Source: Diplonema japonicum (Eukaryota > Euglenozoa > Diplonemea > Diplonemida > Diplonemidae). Taken from it: a stretch of 64,000 nucleotides of DNA. Under the pieces are notes generated by a model that did no database searches, had not been told where the DNA came from, and worked only from the letters and a program-made list of their open reading frames with translations. Position 1 is the first letter of the stretch. Every line of letters starts with the position of its first letter. Shown one piece after another: positions 1 to 9,874 of the stretch. The translations under genes were made by a program, and so were the position numbers. The DNA is taken from positions 124,001 to 188,000 of the forward strand of contig OZ025676.1 in assembly GCA_964019335.1 (NCBI GenBank), written 5' to 3'.

Positions 1-628
1 GCACGTACTCATCAACATAGTCCCTCTCATCGACCATGGGCCACCCCCCGTATGTCGACATGTCCTGCAGGTACTGGATCCCGGACTCTGCAAGCACGCC
101 GAATTTCTTCAATGCCTCTGACCACGACGCCACCCACACAGACAGCGTGAAGCCCTCTGCCACAAGGATGTCGTTCACAGTCTTCAAGAAGTCCGCGTAC
201 GCCTTGGCATCATGGTCCCTTGGGTGTTGCGGTTCGTAGTCGAAGTTGAACCCAGCAAAACCGTACTTCTTCCCAATCGCAACAAGCTGCTTCCCGTACC
301 CCGTGGGGTCCTTGTACATGGTGTGCATGGTCGTCCCGTTCACCATGTTCACGACCACCCCAACAATGGGCACACCGAGAGGCTTGTAGATGTTCAGCCA
401 TTCATGAACGGCGGTCTCGTTGTCCCAACCTGCAAGGGAGCCTGTTTCGAGCATGCCGGGTCCCCAAGCAAGTTGGAGCTGGCTGAAGACCTGCTTATTT
501 TGCTTGACGGCATCGGCGTTCCACTGGTTGACGGTGGCGTTGGACTCGATGGACACGTACCAGTTCACCGTTCGGTTCGTGCAGCTCACGAGGCCGACAA
601 GACACGACAGCAGGAGGGCGGTCTTCAT
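1..628 (-). CDS. Secreted GH18-like protein, copy A (3' end outside window)
   Basis: Open from the ATG at 628 to the window edge, giving the first 209 residues; the two tandem relatives are 284 and 286 residues, so about a quarter is missing. A hydrophobic signal peptide (MKTALLLSCLVGLVSC) is followed by a TIM-barrel-like sequence. The segment A-G-F-N-F-D-Y-E at 125-132 matches the GH18 catalytic signature DGxDxDxE, but the first two Asp are Ala and Asn; the last Asp and the proton-donor Glu remain. GH18 enzymes cleave chitin or related N-acetylglucosamine polymers; activity here is inferred and the altered motif leaves it open. Long stretches are nucleotide-identical to copy B (for example around 237-340), so this is a recent duplicate. 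Confidence 0.75.
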   Translation of the reverse strand, partial: MKTALLLSCLVGLVSCTNRTVNWYVSIESNATVNQWNADAVKQNKQVFSQLQLAWGPGMLETGSLAGWDNETAVHEWLNIYKPLGVPIVGVVVNMVNGTTMHTMYKDPTGYGKQLVAIGKKYGFAGFNFDYEPQHPRDHDAKAYADFLKTVNDILVAEGFTLSVWVASWSEALKKFGVLAESGIQYLQDMSTYGGWPMVDERDYVDEYV

Positions 629-813
629 GGTGGCTGCATGAATTAGATATGAACCCATGAGAGGGGAGAAAAAAAAGCAGAAAGGAAGGTCACTGTTCAT
701 AAATAAAATATCACCGTTCCAGCAAAGAAGAGAAAGAGAAGACGTTCCTTTTTTTTTTCCCCTTTTTTTTGGCGAAGAGAAAAAAAGAAAAAAAAAAGTG
801 GCACAAAAGTAGC

Positions 814-1068
814 TTACAACATCACCGCAGCATATTTAGAACTTTTTTTTCTTGTCGACAAAAAAAAAGAAGAAACTCGATCTTTTAACATCAAGCCCCA
901 CGACACAAGTCGAACGGTCGGCTCCAAGTGTACCATAAAGGGGTGGGGGTATTTGTTGTCAAACACATTGGAGTCTTCCAACCTGCTACCTTGTTTTGAA
1001 AGGGTCTGTTTGTGCCTGGGTGACAGTTGCTTGTCGTAAAGTTTCAAAATCTCTCCGCCAAGCATCAC
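814..1068 (-). CDS. Possible small hypothetical protein or gene remnant (84 aa)
   Basis: An 84-residue frame inside a homopolymer-poor island (about 860-1110) between GH18-like copies A and B. It starts MMLGGEILKLYDKQ and has a mixed, protein-like composition until the end, where it runs through T and A runs. An AG acceptor-like site (TTATTTCAG) lies just upstream. I recognise no family. It may be a decayed gene, an exon or chance. Confidence 0.25.
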   Translation of the reverse strand: MMLGGEILKLYDKQLSPRHKQTLSKQGSRLEDSNVFDNKYPHPFMVHLEPTVRLVSWGLMLKDRVSSFFLSTRKKSSKYAAVML

Positions 1069-1164
1069 CCTGGCACAGGCTTCCCTGAAATAACTCGCTT
1101 AAGGGGCATAGAAAAAAAAAAAGAAGAAGAAAAACACGCACTGTGTGAATAAATTCGATAAAGT

Positions 1165-1189
1165 TTCAGTGTGCAGGGGGAATGCTCAC
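1165..1189 (-). repeat. Short interspersed tag R4, copy 1
   Basis: A 25-base sequence (plus strand begins TTCAGTGTGCAGGGGG) identical to 45126-45150, about 44 kb away. GCA and TGC inside it can pair around a G-rich loop. Both copies are flanked by homopolymers. Confidence 0.6.
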
Positions 1190-1386
1190 CGCTCAAGGAA
1201 AAAATTCACACGAAAAATAAAAATAGGGGGGGGGGCTCCACCTTTTTTTCTCTACTTTTTTTTTCCTCCTTTGATTGCCAGTTTCTCGCATCTTTTTTCC
1301 TCAACGGGAAAAACAAAGGAGAACCAGGCAGAGAAGCTTGACAAAAAAAAATCTCAAGTAAAAGAAGAGTAAACAAACTATTCTAC

Positions 1387-1446
1387 CTGCACTGCCACTG
1401 AATAGTAGTTCTGACCCGCCATTACAAGAGGCTGCCAATTGATCAT
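1387..1446 (-). CDS. Orphan cystatin-like exon
   Basis: A 60-base open segment with clean splice borders on the minus strand: a pyrimidine-rich TTTGTCTCCTTGCAG directly before ATG, and CAG|GTAGAA at its end. It encodes 20 residues, MINWQPLVMAGQNYYSVAVQ. The part Q-P-L-V-M-A-G-Q-N-Y-Y resembles the QxVxG protease-binding loop of cystatins, which is usually followed by N-Y. The exon ends in phase 0. No matching upstream or downstream exon could be found among the neighbouring homopolymers, so it is either a piece of a gene with unrecognised exons or a remnant. Cystatins inhibit papain-type cysteine proteases; function here is not established. Confidence 0.35.
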
Positions 1447-1661
1447 CTGCAAGGAGACAAATAGGGAGGAAGGATGGAATCGTTATGTCAGAAGGTTCCT
1501 TTCCTTTTTTTTTTTTTTAAAGAAAAAAAAGAAGAAGGGCTGAGAAAGACAAAGGGAAGCAAGAAGACATCCCTATTCTGCTAAAGTTAAAAGTACTACT
1601 TTTTTCGAAACAAATGGGGATTGCGTGGGTGGACTTTCCCCCCCCCCCCCCCCCTCATAAC

Positions 1662-2516
1662 TTAAATCTTCCCATTCATGAAGTCCTCAAGGATGGGCCA
1701 CCAGTAGGGAGCAGGCCAGTCGTTGACACCGTCCATGAGAAGCCTGAAGATGTCGATGTTTGTCACGCCAAGGGATGTCGCGTTGTGAATGAACGACTGT
1801 ACGTTACTAGGGTTCCAGTAGCTAGTCACATAAGGTCCAAGCCCCACGCCTGCCTGTGCGGTGCTCCCTGTCGCGTCTTTGATGGTTGTGACGTAGGTCT
1901 TCAAGATCTGAAGCATGGTGGGCATCGGCTGCCCACCGTACGTCTCCATGTCCTGCAGGTACTGGATCCCAGACCCTGCAAGCACGCCGTACTTGTTCAG
2001 AGCACCCGACCACGACGCCACCCACACAGACAGCGTGAAGCCCTCTGCCACAAGGATGTCGTTCACAGCCTTCAGGAAGCCCGCGTATGCCTCGGCATCT
2101 GTGTCGGTGGGCTTCTGTGGTTCGTAGTCGAAGTTGAACCCAGCAAAACCGTACTTCTTCCCAATCGTAACAAGCTGCTTCCCGTACCCCGTGGGGTCCT
2201 TGTACATGGTGTGCATGGTCGTCCCGTTCACCATGTTCACGACGACAGGGATGATGGGGATGTTCAGTGGTTTGTAGATGTCCAGCCACGTGTTGACGGC
2301 GGCCTCGTTGTCCCAGCCTGCAAGGGAGCCGTTCCCGGGCATGCCGGGTCCCCAAGCAAGTTGGAGCTGGCTGAAGAGGGGAAGGTGCTCCTTCACGGCA
2401 GCGGCGTTCACCTCGTTCTGAGTGGCGTTTGTCGCATCGATGGAAATGTACCAGTTGATGGTCCTGGAGCAACTCACAGCACCCACGAGGCACGACAGCA
2501 GGAGGGCGGTCTTCAT
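1662..2516 (-). CDS. Secreted GH18-like protein, copy B (284 aa)
   Basis: A complete single-exon gene. The ATG at 2516 is followed by a signal peptide (MKTALLLSCLVGAVSC). The body is a TIM-barrel-like domain with A-G-F-N-F-D-Y-E at 125-132, a degenerate GH18 signature that keeps the acid Glu (132) and the neighbouring Asp but lacks the first two. The C-terminus is Trp-rich (WPAPYWWP). It lies between two paralogues in the same direction and is much closer to copy A than to copy C. Likely a secreted hydrolase or binding protein for chitin-like glycans; substrate and activity are inference. Catalytic loss is a real alternative. Confidence 0.8.
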   Translation of the reverse strand: MKTALLLSCLVGAVSCSRTINWYISIDATNATQNEVNAAAVKEHLPLFSQLQLAWGPGMPGNGSLAGWDNEAAVNTWLDIYKPLNIPIIPVVVNMVNGTTMHTMYKDPTGYGKQLVTIGKKYGFAGFNFDYEPQKPTDTDAEAYAGFLKAVNDILVAEGFTLSVWVASWSGALNKYGVLAGSGIQYLQDMETYGGQPMPTMLQILKTYVTTIKDATGSTAQAGVGLGPYVTSYWNPSNVQSFIHNATSLGVTNIDIFRLLMDGVNDWPAPYWWPILEDFMNGKI

Positions 2517-3194
2517 CTTCCTAGGGATGAATATTCAAACGATTTATAAAAAAAAAAAAAAAAAAATCTTCACTGCCTTATGCTTAGCTTATTGGAAGAA
2601 GAAAAGAAGAAGAAGAAGAAGAAAAAAAAACAACGTTTGGTCAAACGCATGCGCATGTCATCCGTCTCGAGAGAACGAGTCTCGAAGACCATAGACAGAA
2701 ATGAAGGGGAGAAGGAAGAAGAGGAAGATGGTGTTTTCGAGAGACGAATTGATTGTGACTACACACGATGGGGGGAAAAAGAAAAGAAAGAGAAAGAAAA
2801 AAAAAAAGATAGATTAGTACCACCTTTTCTTTTTCTCCTTCTTTTCAGATCAAATGCAATTCTGATCCTCGCGAATATGACATCCTTTGTGCCAAGTAAA
2901 AGAAAAGAGGGTTACCTTCATTTTACTAGGGAATAAGGGAGAAGGGAGAAGGGAGAAGGGAGGGAGCTTCTACCATTTTGTTTTTCCGAATGAAAAATAT
3001 TTGTCTGAGCCGAGAAAACCCAATTAAAAAAAAAGTCGTTCAATTGCTTTTTTTTTTTCTAATTTGCTGATCACAACGCTGCATGCGTGGAAAAATGGCA
3101 CAGGGGGAGGAGGGTATTCAGAAGAACAGCTAACGGTAAAAAAAAAAAGGATGATTGAAACAAAACATTAAAAAAAAAAGAAAATGAAGCAAAC
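2517..3194. other. Spacer between GH18-like copies B and C
   Basis: Purine-rich low-complexity DNA with A and T runs and a heptamer array of GGGAGAA units at about 2936-2965. No gene, RNA or splice-bordered exon was seen. Confidence 0.7.
2936..2965. repeat. GGGAGAA microsatellite
   Basis: Just under four tandem copies of GGGAGAA on the plus strand, in the spacer upstream of GH18-like copy B. Confidence 0.7.
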
Positions 3195-4055
3195 TCAAAT
3201 CGTCCCGTTCATGAAGTCCTCAAGAATAGGCCACCAGAAGGGAGCAGGCCAATTGTGCTCCCCGTCCATGAGAAGCCTGAAGATATCGAGGTTGTTGACA
3301 CCCTTGCTGGCAGAGTAGGAAATGAACTCCCTCGTGTTGCTCGGCGTCCAGTAGTCAGTCTTATAAGGCCCCAATCCGACCCCAGCTTGCGTAGTGTTCC
3401 CCATCCCCTCTCTGATATCCTTCGTGAAAGCGTTAACCGTATCTTTCATTTGGTGCATCGGGCTTCCCCCATACGTGCTCATGTCCATGAGGTACTGCAC
3501 ACCAGTCTTACACAACATGCTGTATTTGTTAAGTGCCTGAGACCACGATGCCACCCAGACAGAGAGTGTGAAGCCTTCAGCGTGAAGAATAGGGATCACC
3601 GTGTCAAGAAATGATGCGTACTCCTGTGCATGGGTGTCTGTGGGGTACTCTGGTTCGTAGTCGAAGTTGAAGCCTTGGAATCCGTATTTCTTTCCAATGG
3701 AGACAAGCTTCTGAGCGAACTCAGTGGGTGCTTTATAGATCTCATGCATTATGGTGGCGTTGTCGATGTCTATTACGCAAGGTGTGATGGGGAGGCCGAA
3801 GGGTTTGAAGATGGACAACCATTGGTGCACTGCTGCCTCGTTGTCCCATCCTGTTAAGGTGCCGTTGTCGGGGACGCCTGGTCCCCACCACAGCAGGAGC
3901 TGTGTGAAAAGTTCCTTGTGTTCGGCCACGGCGTTCGCATTCGCGTGGCTCAGGGTGTCGTTGGAGTCCACGCCAATGTACCAGCTGATGGTCCTGTTGC
4001 TGTTCGCGCAGCTAACCGTGCTAGCTAAGCACGCGAGAACGATGGCCTTCATCAT
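3195..4055 (-). CDS. Secreted GH18-like protein, copy C (286 aa)
   Basis: Third member of the tandem array and the most diverged. The start is placed at the double ATG at 4055, where the signal peptide MMKAIVLACLASTVSC begins; the frame is open further upstream, but only through A/T runs that read as poly-Phe and poly-Lys. The degenerate GH18 motif is Q-G-F-N-F-D-Y-E with Glu at residue 134. The C-terminus ends WPAPFWWPILEDFMNG, as in copy B. Same length, layout and direction as its neighbours, so the array arose by tandem duplication. Activity is uncertain for the same reason as in copies A and B. Confidence 0.8.
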   Translation of the reverse strand: MMKAIVLACLASTVSCANSNRTISWYIGVDSNDTLSHANANAVAEHKELFTQLLLWWGPGVPDNGTLTGWDNEAAVHQWLSIFKPFGLPITPCVIDIDNATIMHEIYKAPTEFAQKLVSIGKKYGFQGFNFDYEPEYPTDTHAQEYASFLDTVIPILHAEGFTLSVWVASWSQALNKYSMLCKTGVQYLMDMSTYGGSPMHQMKDTVNAFTKDIREGMGNTTQAGVGLGPYKTDYWTPSNTREFISYSASKGVNNLDIFRLLMDGEHNWPAPFWWPILEDFMNGTI

Positions 4056-4370
4056 TTTTTTTTTTTTCCTTTTTTTTTTTGAGAAAACATACGTTGAGAA
4101 AAAAAAAAAAAAAAAAGAACAACGAAAACGAACAGTTATTACTAAGAGATGGAGTAGGGGAAAAAAAAAAAAAAAGAGCAGGAAAAAAAGGGGGATAAAA
4201 TAAAAAGATGGGTCGTTTTTTTTTCTTTTTTTTTCCCCTTTTTTTTCTCCCGCGAGGTTTATTTCTCTATCAAAAAAATTTTTAAAAAAACTCGCAGCGG
4301 AAAAAAAAAAAAAAAAAAAAAAAAAACAAAACAAAACAAAAAAATAATAATAAACATATTTACATCCCCG

Positions 4371-5042
4371 TTAGATATATGAAGGGGGTAGTGACATATT
4401 ACTGAATGTCCTCCATTGGGAAGATTTTGCAGGGCTGTTCCTCAGGGTAGAAGGGGAGACAGAAGTTGACCGGACCCTTGCGGCAGCTTTTTTCTGCGCA
4501 TTTTTCACCTTTGTGGAGGGGGTTTGAGACGCGGGAGGGTGGGCCTTCGGGCGAGTTACCGGAACTGATTGTTGGGGGGGCTTTTTCTGACCAAAGTAAA
4601 ATTTCTGAGCATCCGTCATTCGACCTCCCACACAAGAAAACTGTTTTGAAATTGCTCGCCGCTTGTTAAGATCCTCTGCACGCTTATTGCGGGCCTGTAT
4701 CAGTTCCTCATGCGCATCTCGAGAAACAGAACGGTTAAAGGACACTGTGGACTCTCTTGACAATGTTGTTCCTGCTCGTTTTGCTGTGTTGCTCTCGCGC
4801 CTCCACACACCCCGAGACAAGTCGTATTCAGTTCGTTTTCTCGGGCTGCTTAGAACCTCATATGATAACGTCAGCTTCTTGAACTCCTCTGCCGCACCTT
4901 CTTTTTGATTTTTATCAGGGTGGCACTCCCTAGCTAGACGCCTGTAAGCTGACTTTATCTCCGCAACATTTGCTGACTCAGGAATCTTCAATGCCGAATA
5001 GTGATCTGGTTTCTCTATTGGGTTTCGTCTTGGAACCACCAT
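4371..5042 (-). CDS. J-domain (DnaJ-like) co-chaperone, 223 aa
   Basis: The start is taken at the ATG at 5042 (MVVPRRNPIEKPDHYSAL), because upstream codons are only a translated A-run. An N-terminal J domain covers roughly residues 12-75, with the HPD motif at 41-43, which stimulates Hsp70 ATPase. There is no Gly/Phe-rich linker, zinc finger or C-terminal substrate domain, so it is a type III J protein. The rest is basic and Ser/Thr/Pro-rich, without recognisable domains or membrane segments. An AG (AAAAAG|GGAATG on the sense strand) sits just before the ATG and could be a splice acceptor. The Hsp70 partner is unknown. Confidence 0.85.
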   Translation of the reverse strand: MVVPRRNPIEKPDHYSALKIPESANVAEIKSAYRRLARECHPDKNQKEGAAEEFKKLTLSYEVLSSPRKRTEYDLSRGVWRRESNTAKRAGTTLSRESTVSFNRSVSRDAHEELIQARNKRAEDLNKRRAISKQFSCVGGRMTDAQKFYFGQKKPPQQSVPVTRPKAHPPASQTPSTKVKNAQKKAAARVRSTSVSPSTLRNSPAKSSQWRTFSNMSLPPSYI

Positions 5043-6832
5043 TCCCTTTTTTTTTTTTTTTAAATTTTTTTTTTTTAAATTTTCTTTTTCCCCTCCCCAC
5101 ACACAGACACCCCTTCGTCTCCTTTTTTTTCAAAAAAAAAAAGAATTTTTTTTAATTGGTGGTGGGCAAATAAATGGAGTAAAAAAAAAAAGAAAATATA
5201 TAAGAAAAAAAAAAAAAAAAAAAGACAGTGTTAATAAAGGAGGGGCGATGAGGAAGGAGTTGGGGGGAGGGGGGAATGGGAAATGGGAATTGAAACAGAT
5301 AGCAAAAAGAGAACCGGGGAGAGGGGGTATTCTTTTCTTTTTTTTTTGGGGTGGGCAAAATATTTAAAAAAAAGAGTTTTTTTTCGGGGGGTTTGTTCAC
5401 TAGAGATTTCTTTTTATTCATCCTCCTTATTCCCCTCCCTGAAGAAGAAAAAACGAAAAAAAGAAAAAAAAAAAAGAAAAAAAACAGGAGAGAGAGGGGG
5501 GGAAAAAAAGTGCTACTCTTTGCATACCTGCATTTCAAGAAGGATGAACAAAAAAAAAGGGAAGATCAGAGGAGTAAAAGCAAATTGCTTTTCTTTTCGC
5601 TGTGCCCCAACCTTCTTCTTCTTCTTCTTCTTCTTCTTCCCTTCATGTTTGTTGTTGTAAGTTTCTTTTCTATTTTTCTTTCGCTTTTTTTTTTTTTTTT
5701 TTTTTTTTTTGGAAAACTTCTGCTGCAACTAATAAAGCAAAAACTATTTTTTTTTTTTCTCTTTTTCTTTTCTTTTTTTTTCCCCACCAGAAAAAAAAAA
5801 AGAATTTCTTCCTTCCTTTTTTTTTAAAAATTTTTTTTGAGTTCATGTAATACTTTCGCCCATCGGGCATGAAAATTATTATAAGAAAAAAAAAAAGAAT
5901 CTGGTTTACTGCCCTTCCCTGCTTCGGATGCACAAGGAAAAAGAGTGACATCATGTGCCCACTAAAAAAAAGGGTAAAAATACTGCCTGTCAGCATTCGG
6001 GAGGGGAGAGAGAGGGTCCTCTGTTTGTTTACTAAGCTAAAGGGGGGGGGGGGGGTGAATAGATAAAAAAGAATTTCGTTCTGCTACTGCTGATCGAATA
6101 TAGGGGGCGGGGGGGGGGGGGGGGGGGGGACATATGAAAAACGAAAACCGAAAAAAAAGAGAAAAAAAAAGGGGGGAGACGAAAGACATAACTGGACTTT
6201 TTTTTTTCCCCCCCTCCCTTTTTCTTTTTCTTGCGTTGCCTTCCTCTTATTATATAATTGTTGCTCCATCTGGCATCGCAGGGGCATCCTTAACAAATAT
6301 TGGGATAATCAGAGGGGTAAAAATCGGCTTGATTTCGATGCATAATATGAGCACTCAAGATACAGACCATCCTTGAGATAGCCCTATAGGGCTGTTTTCT
6401 ACTCAGATACACACAGAACCTCCTGAAAGACGGGAGACTGAGTAATATGTTGTCCTACCCCTCCTCCTATTCTTTCTCTTGGTGGCAGGCTTAATAAAAA
6501 GTGACTGTCGCAAACAAAATAAATTTAAAAAAAAAAAAAAAAAAAAAGGGAGGTGAGAAGAAAAAGAAGTTACTGCTGTAGGAACGTTCTCCCCCCTCCC
6601 CCTATTGTAGAGAGAACGAAAAGATCCATCACCCCGCCCCCCCAGCGCCTCGCACCGATTTCTTTTTTTTTTTCTTTCTCTACAAAAAAAAAAAGGAATG
6701 AGATTTCTTTTTTTTTTTTCTGTGGTACAAAATGGGCCAACTAATTATCCCTCTGAGCACAGCTGGTTGATTTTTTGAGTTCTAAAGTCTCAAACTCTTT
6801 TTTTTTTAAAACCATCCTGCCCTCCTGGGGGA

Positions 6833-6864
<32 letters not shown>

Positions 6865-7151
6865 AAAAAAAAAAACTTTCACCACCATGATAGAAGTGTT
6901 CAAACAACCAACCAAGTTTCTTATTTTTATTTTTTTTAATTATTTCTACCATGCAACGAAAAAAAAAAACCCCCCCAAAAAATGTTTTTTTTTTTGACCA
7001 AACTTTTTTTCCCGAAAAAACGAGAGAACAAAAAAAAAAAAAAAAAGAAAAAAAAGCGTCAAAAAAAAAAAAAATGCTACGACTGAAATAAGAGAAAAAA
7101 AAAGAGGTACGGAGAGAAAACGAAACTAAGGGGGGAATGGGGCGGAGTATA

Positions 7152-7178
<27 letters not shown>
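5043..7178. other. 2.1-kb homopolymer-rich intergenic region
   Basis: Dominated by A, T and G runs (a G run at about 6107-6129, an AG microsatellite at 6832-6858). A run-free island at about 6230-6490 contains the perfect palindrome AGCCCTATAGGGCT near 6380. No supported gene. Confidence 0.7.
6832..6858. repeat. AG dinucleotide microsatellite
   Basis: About 13 AG units, downstream of the membrane-protein gene that ends at 7179. Confidence 0.8.
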
Positions 7179-7182
<4 letters not shown>

Positions 7183-8694
7183 TGAAGATACTCACCCTCT
7201 GTGGCTTCTGTGGATTGTCCGCCTTCGGAAGGCCGACCGGTGAAATAAGGAGGCGGGGGTTGTGAGTTGCTATGTCGAGAAGAAGGAGAGAAGGAAGCAG
7301 TAGAAAGTTCAGTAGCGTCCATCGTGGACTCCCAACCAGGCCCCGGGACAAAATCTACAGGAGGTGTCCTTGCAACAGGGAGGGGTTGTTGGTGCTGCTG
7401 AGAGGCATGGTACCGCCTTGCTGCAGCAAGAGCAGGACCCCGTTCACTATTCCCACCTAAACTTGATTCCCCGCCAGCGTACCTATCCAGCGATGGGTCA
7501 CTAATGCCCCGCCCAGCCGACAGCGCAGGAGTACCCTTCACGCTCCCAACTCGCTTTTCTTTTTTCATCAGTAAATCAATTGGGTTTTTATCGATAACAT
7601 TCTCCCTGTCATGCGGTGTGTGAAGTGGCTGCGGTCCCATGTCGTCCATCTGAACCCCCACCCCTCCTACATCTTCAACAGCAATAACACCGGCTTTTCT
7701 CCTCTTTTGTTTTTTCACACGGCCCTCATACACCTTCAGCCCAACTACAAAACAAACACATATCCAGCAAGCGCACATGCTTGATATCAACACAACAGCG
7801 TACCAAGGCATGTCAGCATCATCGTCACCGTCACCGTTATCTTTACTAGGGGATGTGTCGTGCTTGTTCGACGGCTGCGGTGTTGGGGGTAAAATAGTAT
7901 CGCCGATCATCCATTGAGATTTGTCAGATAATGCACCTGCAGTGAGCACGACATCGGGATGTGCTTCAAGAAGCGAGGCTTTTGACTTCAACGCGGACAT
8001 CCAGTACTGCTTCACGATGTTGTCGTCGCTGACAAATTCGAATACACCTTCCGAGGCGTATCCTTGCCACAACCATGCGGTCCCGGGTGTCGCGTTTAAA
8101 TACGTCCATTTATCTTCTACTAATCTCACGTTCAGTGCAGGGTTGCACTGGACTGGGACAGCTGCGTCAAATGTAACACCATCGCCTAGACGATTTACAA
8201 CGTCGCAAATCGCCACTCGTATCGCGGATTTACTGTAAAGGGGTGGGTACGGGAGGTTCGTGTGGATTTTGCTCGACACGGCGAAGCACGCCAACTTGTT
8301 CAGAATGGATGTTGATTCAGGAGACACGTCATGGAATGTAATTATAATGAGGTTCGACTCTGAACTAGTTAGTTTCAGGGTTCGGTCGAACACATTCCAT
8401 TCTATGTAGATTATGACGCCGGGGAGTCTGACCCATTCTTCAGAACCGGTTCCTGGTCTGTGTACGAGTATGCCCTCCTCTGTCATCCCGAATTTGAGAG
8501 ATTGTGCGTCTTTTCCGTCCCTCATGATTATGCCCCGTGTAGGGTCGCACGCCTCCGCGAGTTTCGTTCGGAGTTTAAACTTGGCTACATAATACGTCTT
8601 CCCAGGGATCCTATCCACCACTACTGGTTCTGACATGTCTGATGCACGGCCGTGCAAAGGCTGCAACAATGGTGTGCCCAATGGTGAATTCTGT

Positions 8695-8730
<36 letters not shown>

Positions 8731-8945
8731 CCCCGGATGTATTATGAGCTCGTCCGGGGAAAAAAAAATATCAAAAAAAAAAATCTTTTTTTTTTTTATA
8801 CCTGGTAGTTTACCTTGACGGAGTCTGTGGTGTTGAGCTCGAAAAGGTCCGATTCCCGTGCGTCTTGTATGACATCCACTGACCCGGCGGAGTGCACATT
8901 GCAAGGCAAGAGAAGCAGCCCCACACAGCAAAGGGCCCGCAGCAT
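7179..8945 (-). CDS. Type I single-pass membrane protein, two exons (551 aa), function unknown
   Basis: Exon 1 is 8945-8802 and exon 2 is 8690-7179. The 111-base intron (8801-8691) begins CAG|GTATAA, ends CACAG and is phase 0. Exon 1 gives a signal peptide (MLRALCCVGLLLLPCNVHSAG) and the start of an extracellular region. Exon 2 continues the ectodomain, then an acidic stalk, one transmembrane helix (WYAVVLISSMCACWICVCFV), a basic stop-transfer stretch (KKQKRRK) and a long Pro/Ser/Gly-rich cytoplasmic tail. I recognise no domain. Exon 2 read alone begins at a TTG, so splicing decides the start. The intron holds an inverted repeat, CCCCGGA...TCCGGGG (8731-8758). Probably a surface receptor or adhesion-like protein; this is inference from topology only. 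Confidence 0.75.
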
Positions 8946-9030
8946 GTATCCTTTTTTTTTTTTTAAATTTTTTACAGCAACAATATAAATAAAAAAATGC
9001 AAGGTTTTTTTTTCTTTTTTTTTTTCTTTT

Positions 9031-9855
9031 TCATTCCCCATCAGTTGGTTCGGTTGTTGTGTTGGGTTTGGTTTCCTCTTCCTCTTCACCCTCGCTTGCG
9101 ATGTGGTGTGTACTATCATTGTCCCGGTTAGCAAGGTTGCCAACAAAGCTTCCTTTTGCAGACGCCGATCCAAGCATTTCCTTGAACGAGGGCTTATGAG
9201 GGAGGGGGGCCTCAAGAACGGGATCCTTGGGGCCCTCTGAGAGGATCATCGCCCGCCGTTTTCGCTGTGCCTTCGCATTGCCGCCGTCGGAAGACGAGGC
9301 CATTGAGTCATTCAAAGCGTCATTGTACTCAAGCGAAACCATACACGAACACACCGAAAGAATCGCTCCGAAAACCGCAACGAAAATCTTCGCCCGGCTT
9401 TTGTTAACCCTATCCTGACATGAGACTGTATCGATACCACCATAGTCGGCGATGGCGGGGTGGCATTTGTTTTGGTCGCTCCGTTCGAAGGATATATTGA
9501 CGTAAAGGTACATCGTGAGAACAGAGAGCTGCCACATTTGAAAGATGAAATACAGTCTTGTGCAGAGCTCGCTTCGGTTTGTTGTTGCGAGCCACCCGAA
9601 GACGGAGCTCACAAAGCCTAGTACCGCAGCGAAAACGGTTTGGAACAGTTTTTCTCCATCACCCTTAGCGACGAAAGCCAAGGAGAGGACGATGATGGAT
9701 ATCAAGAAGTTCGACACCGCGGTAATCTTCACAAGGTTATCTAGCACAGTCACCCTTTCATCGTCATCAGCTTTACCGTGAACAATTTTGTCAAAGTAAG
9801 AAGGCCCTTCAATGTGCGCGTCGATGTCTGCGCGTTTTTGATTTTCCAAATTCAT
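9031..9855 (-). CDS. Four-helix integral membrane protein (274 aa)
   Basis: The start is the ATG at 9855 (MNLENQKRADIDAH); upstream codons are an A-run. Four hydrophobic segments at roughly residues 50-70, 80-105, 115-135 and 170-190, with a loop between the third and fourth containing Cys residues and N-x-S/T sites. The C-terminal tail is charged, with an acidic EEEEE-like stretch. The layout recalls tetraspanin- or claudin-like proteins, but the diagnostic CCG motif is absent, so no family is assigned. It lies 85 bp upstream of the neighbouring membrane-protein gene and 86 bp downstream of a 52-residue gene, same strand. A short inverted repeat, CCCCGGT-T-ACCGGGG, sits just upstream of the ATG. 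Confidence 0.7.
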   Translation of the reverse strand: MNLENQKRADIDAHIEGPSYFDKIVHGKADDDERVTVLDNLVKITAVSNFLISIIVLSLAFVAKGDGEKLFQTVFAAVLGFVSSVFGWLATTNRSELCTRLYFIFQMWQLSVLTMYLYVNISFERSDQNKCHPAIADYGGIDTVSCQDRVNKSRAKIFVAVFGAILSVCSCMVSLEYNDALNDSMASSSDGGNAKAQRKRRAMILSEGPKDPVLEAPLPHKPSFKEMLGSASAKGSFVGNLANRDNDSTHHIASEGEEEEETKPNTTTEPTDGE

Positions 9856-9874
9856 TTTTTTTTTTTTTTTTTTT

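Larger units (their letters stand above)
629..1661. other. Spacer between GH18-like copies A and B
   Basis: About 1 kb of A/T-run DNA holding two non-repetitive islands: 860-1110 (the 84-codon frame) and 1380-1490 (the cystatin-like exon). It also carries the short tag at 1165-1189 that recurs at 45126-45150. Nothing else is recognisable. Confidence 0.7.

Noticed and set aside
5283-6066. Many 60-160 codon frames rich in Phe, Lys, Gly or Pro on both strands
   Set aside because: They are translations of homopolymer runs, which rarely contain stops. No domain, no balanced composition and no splice-consistent borders.
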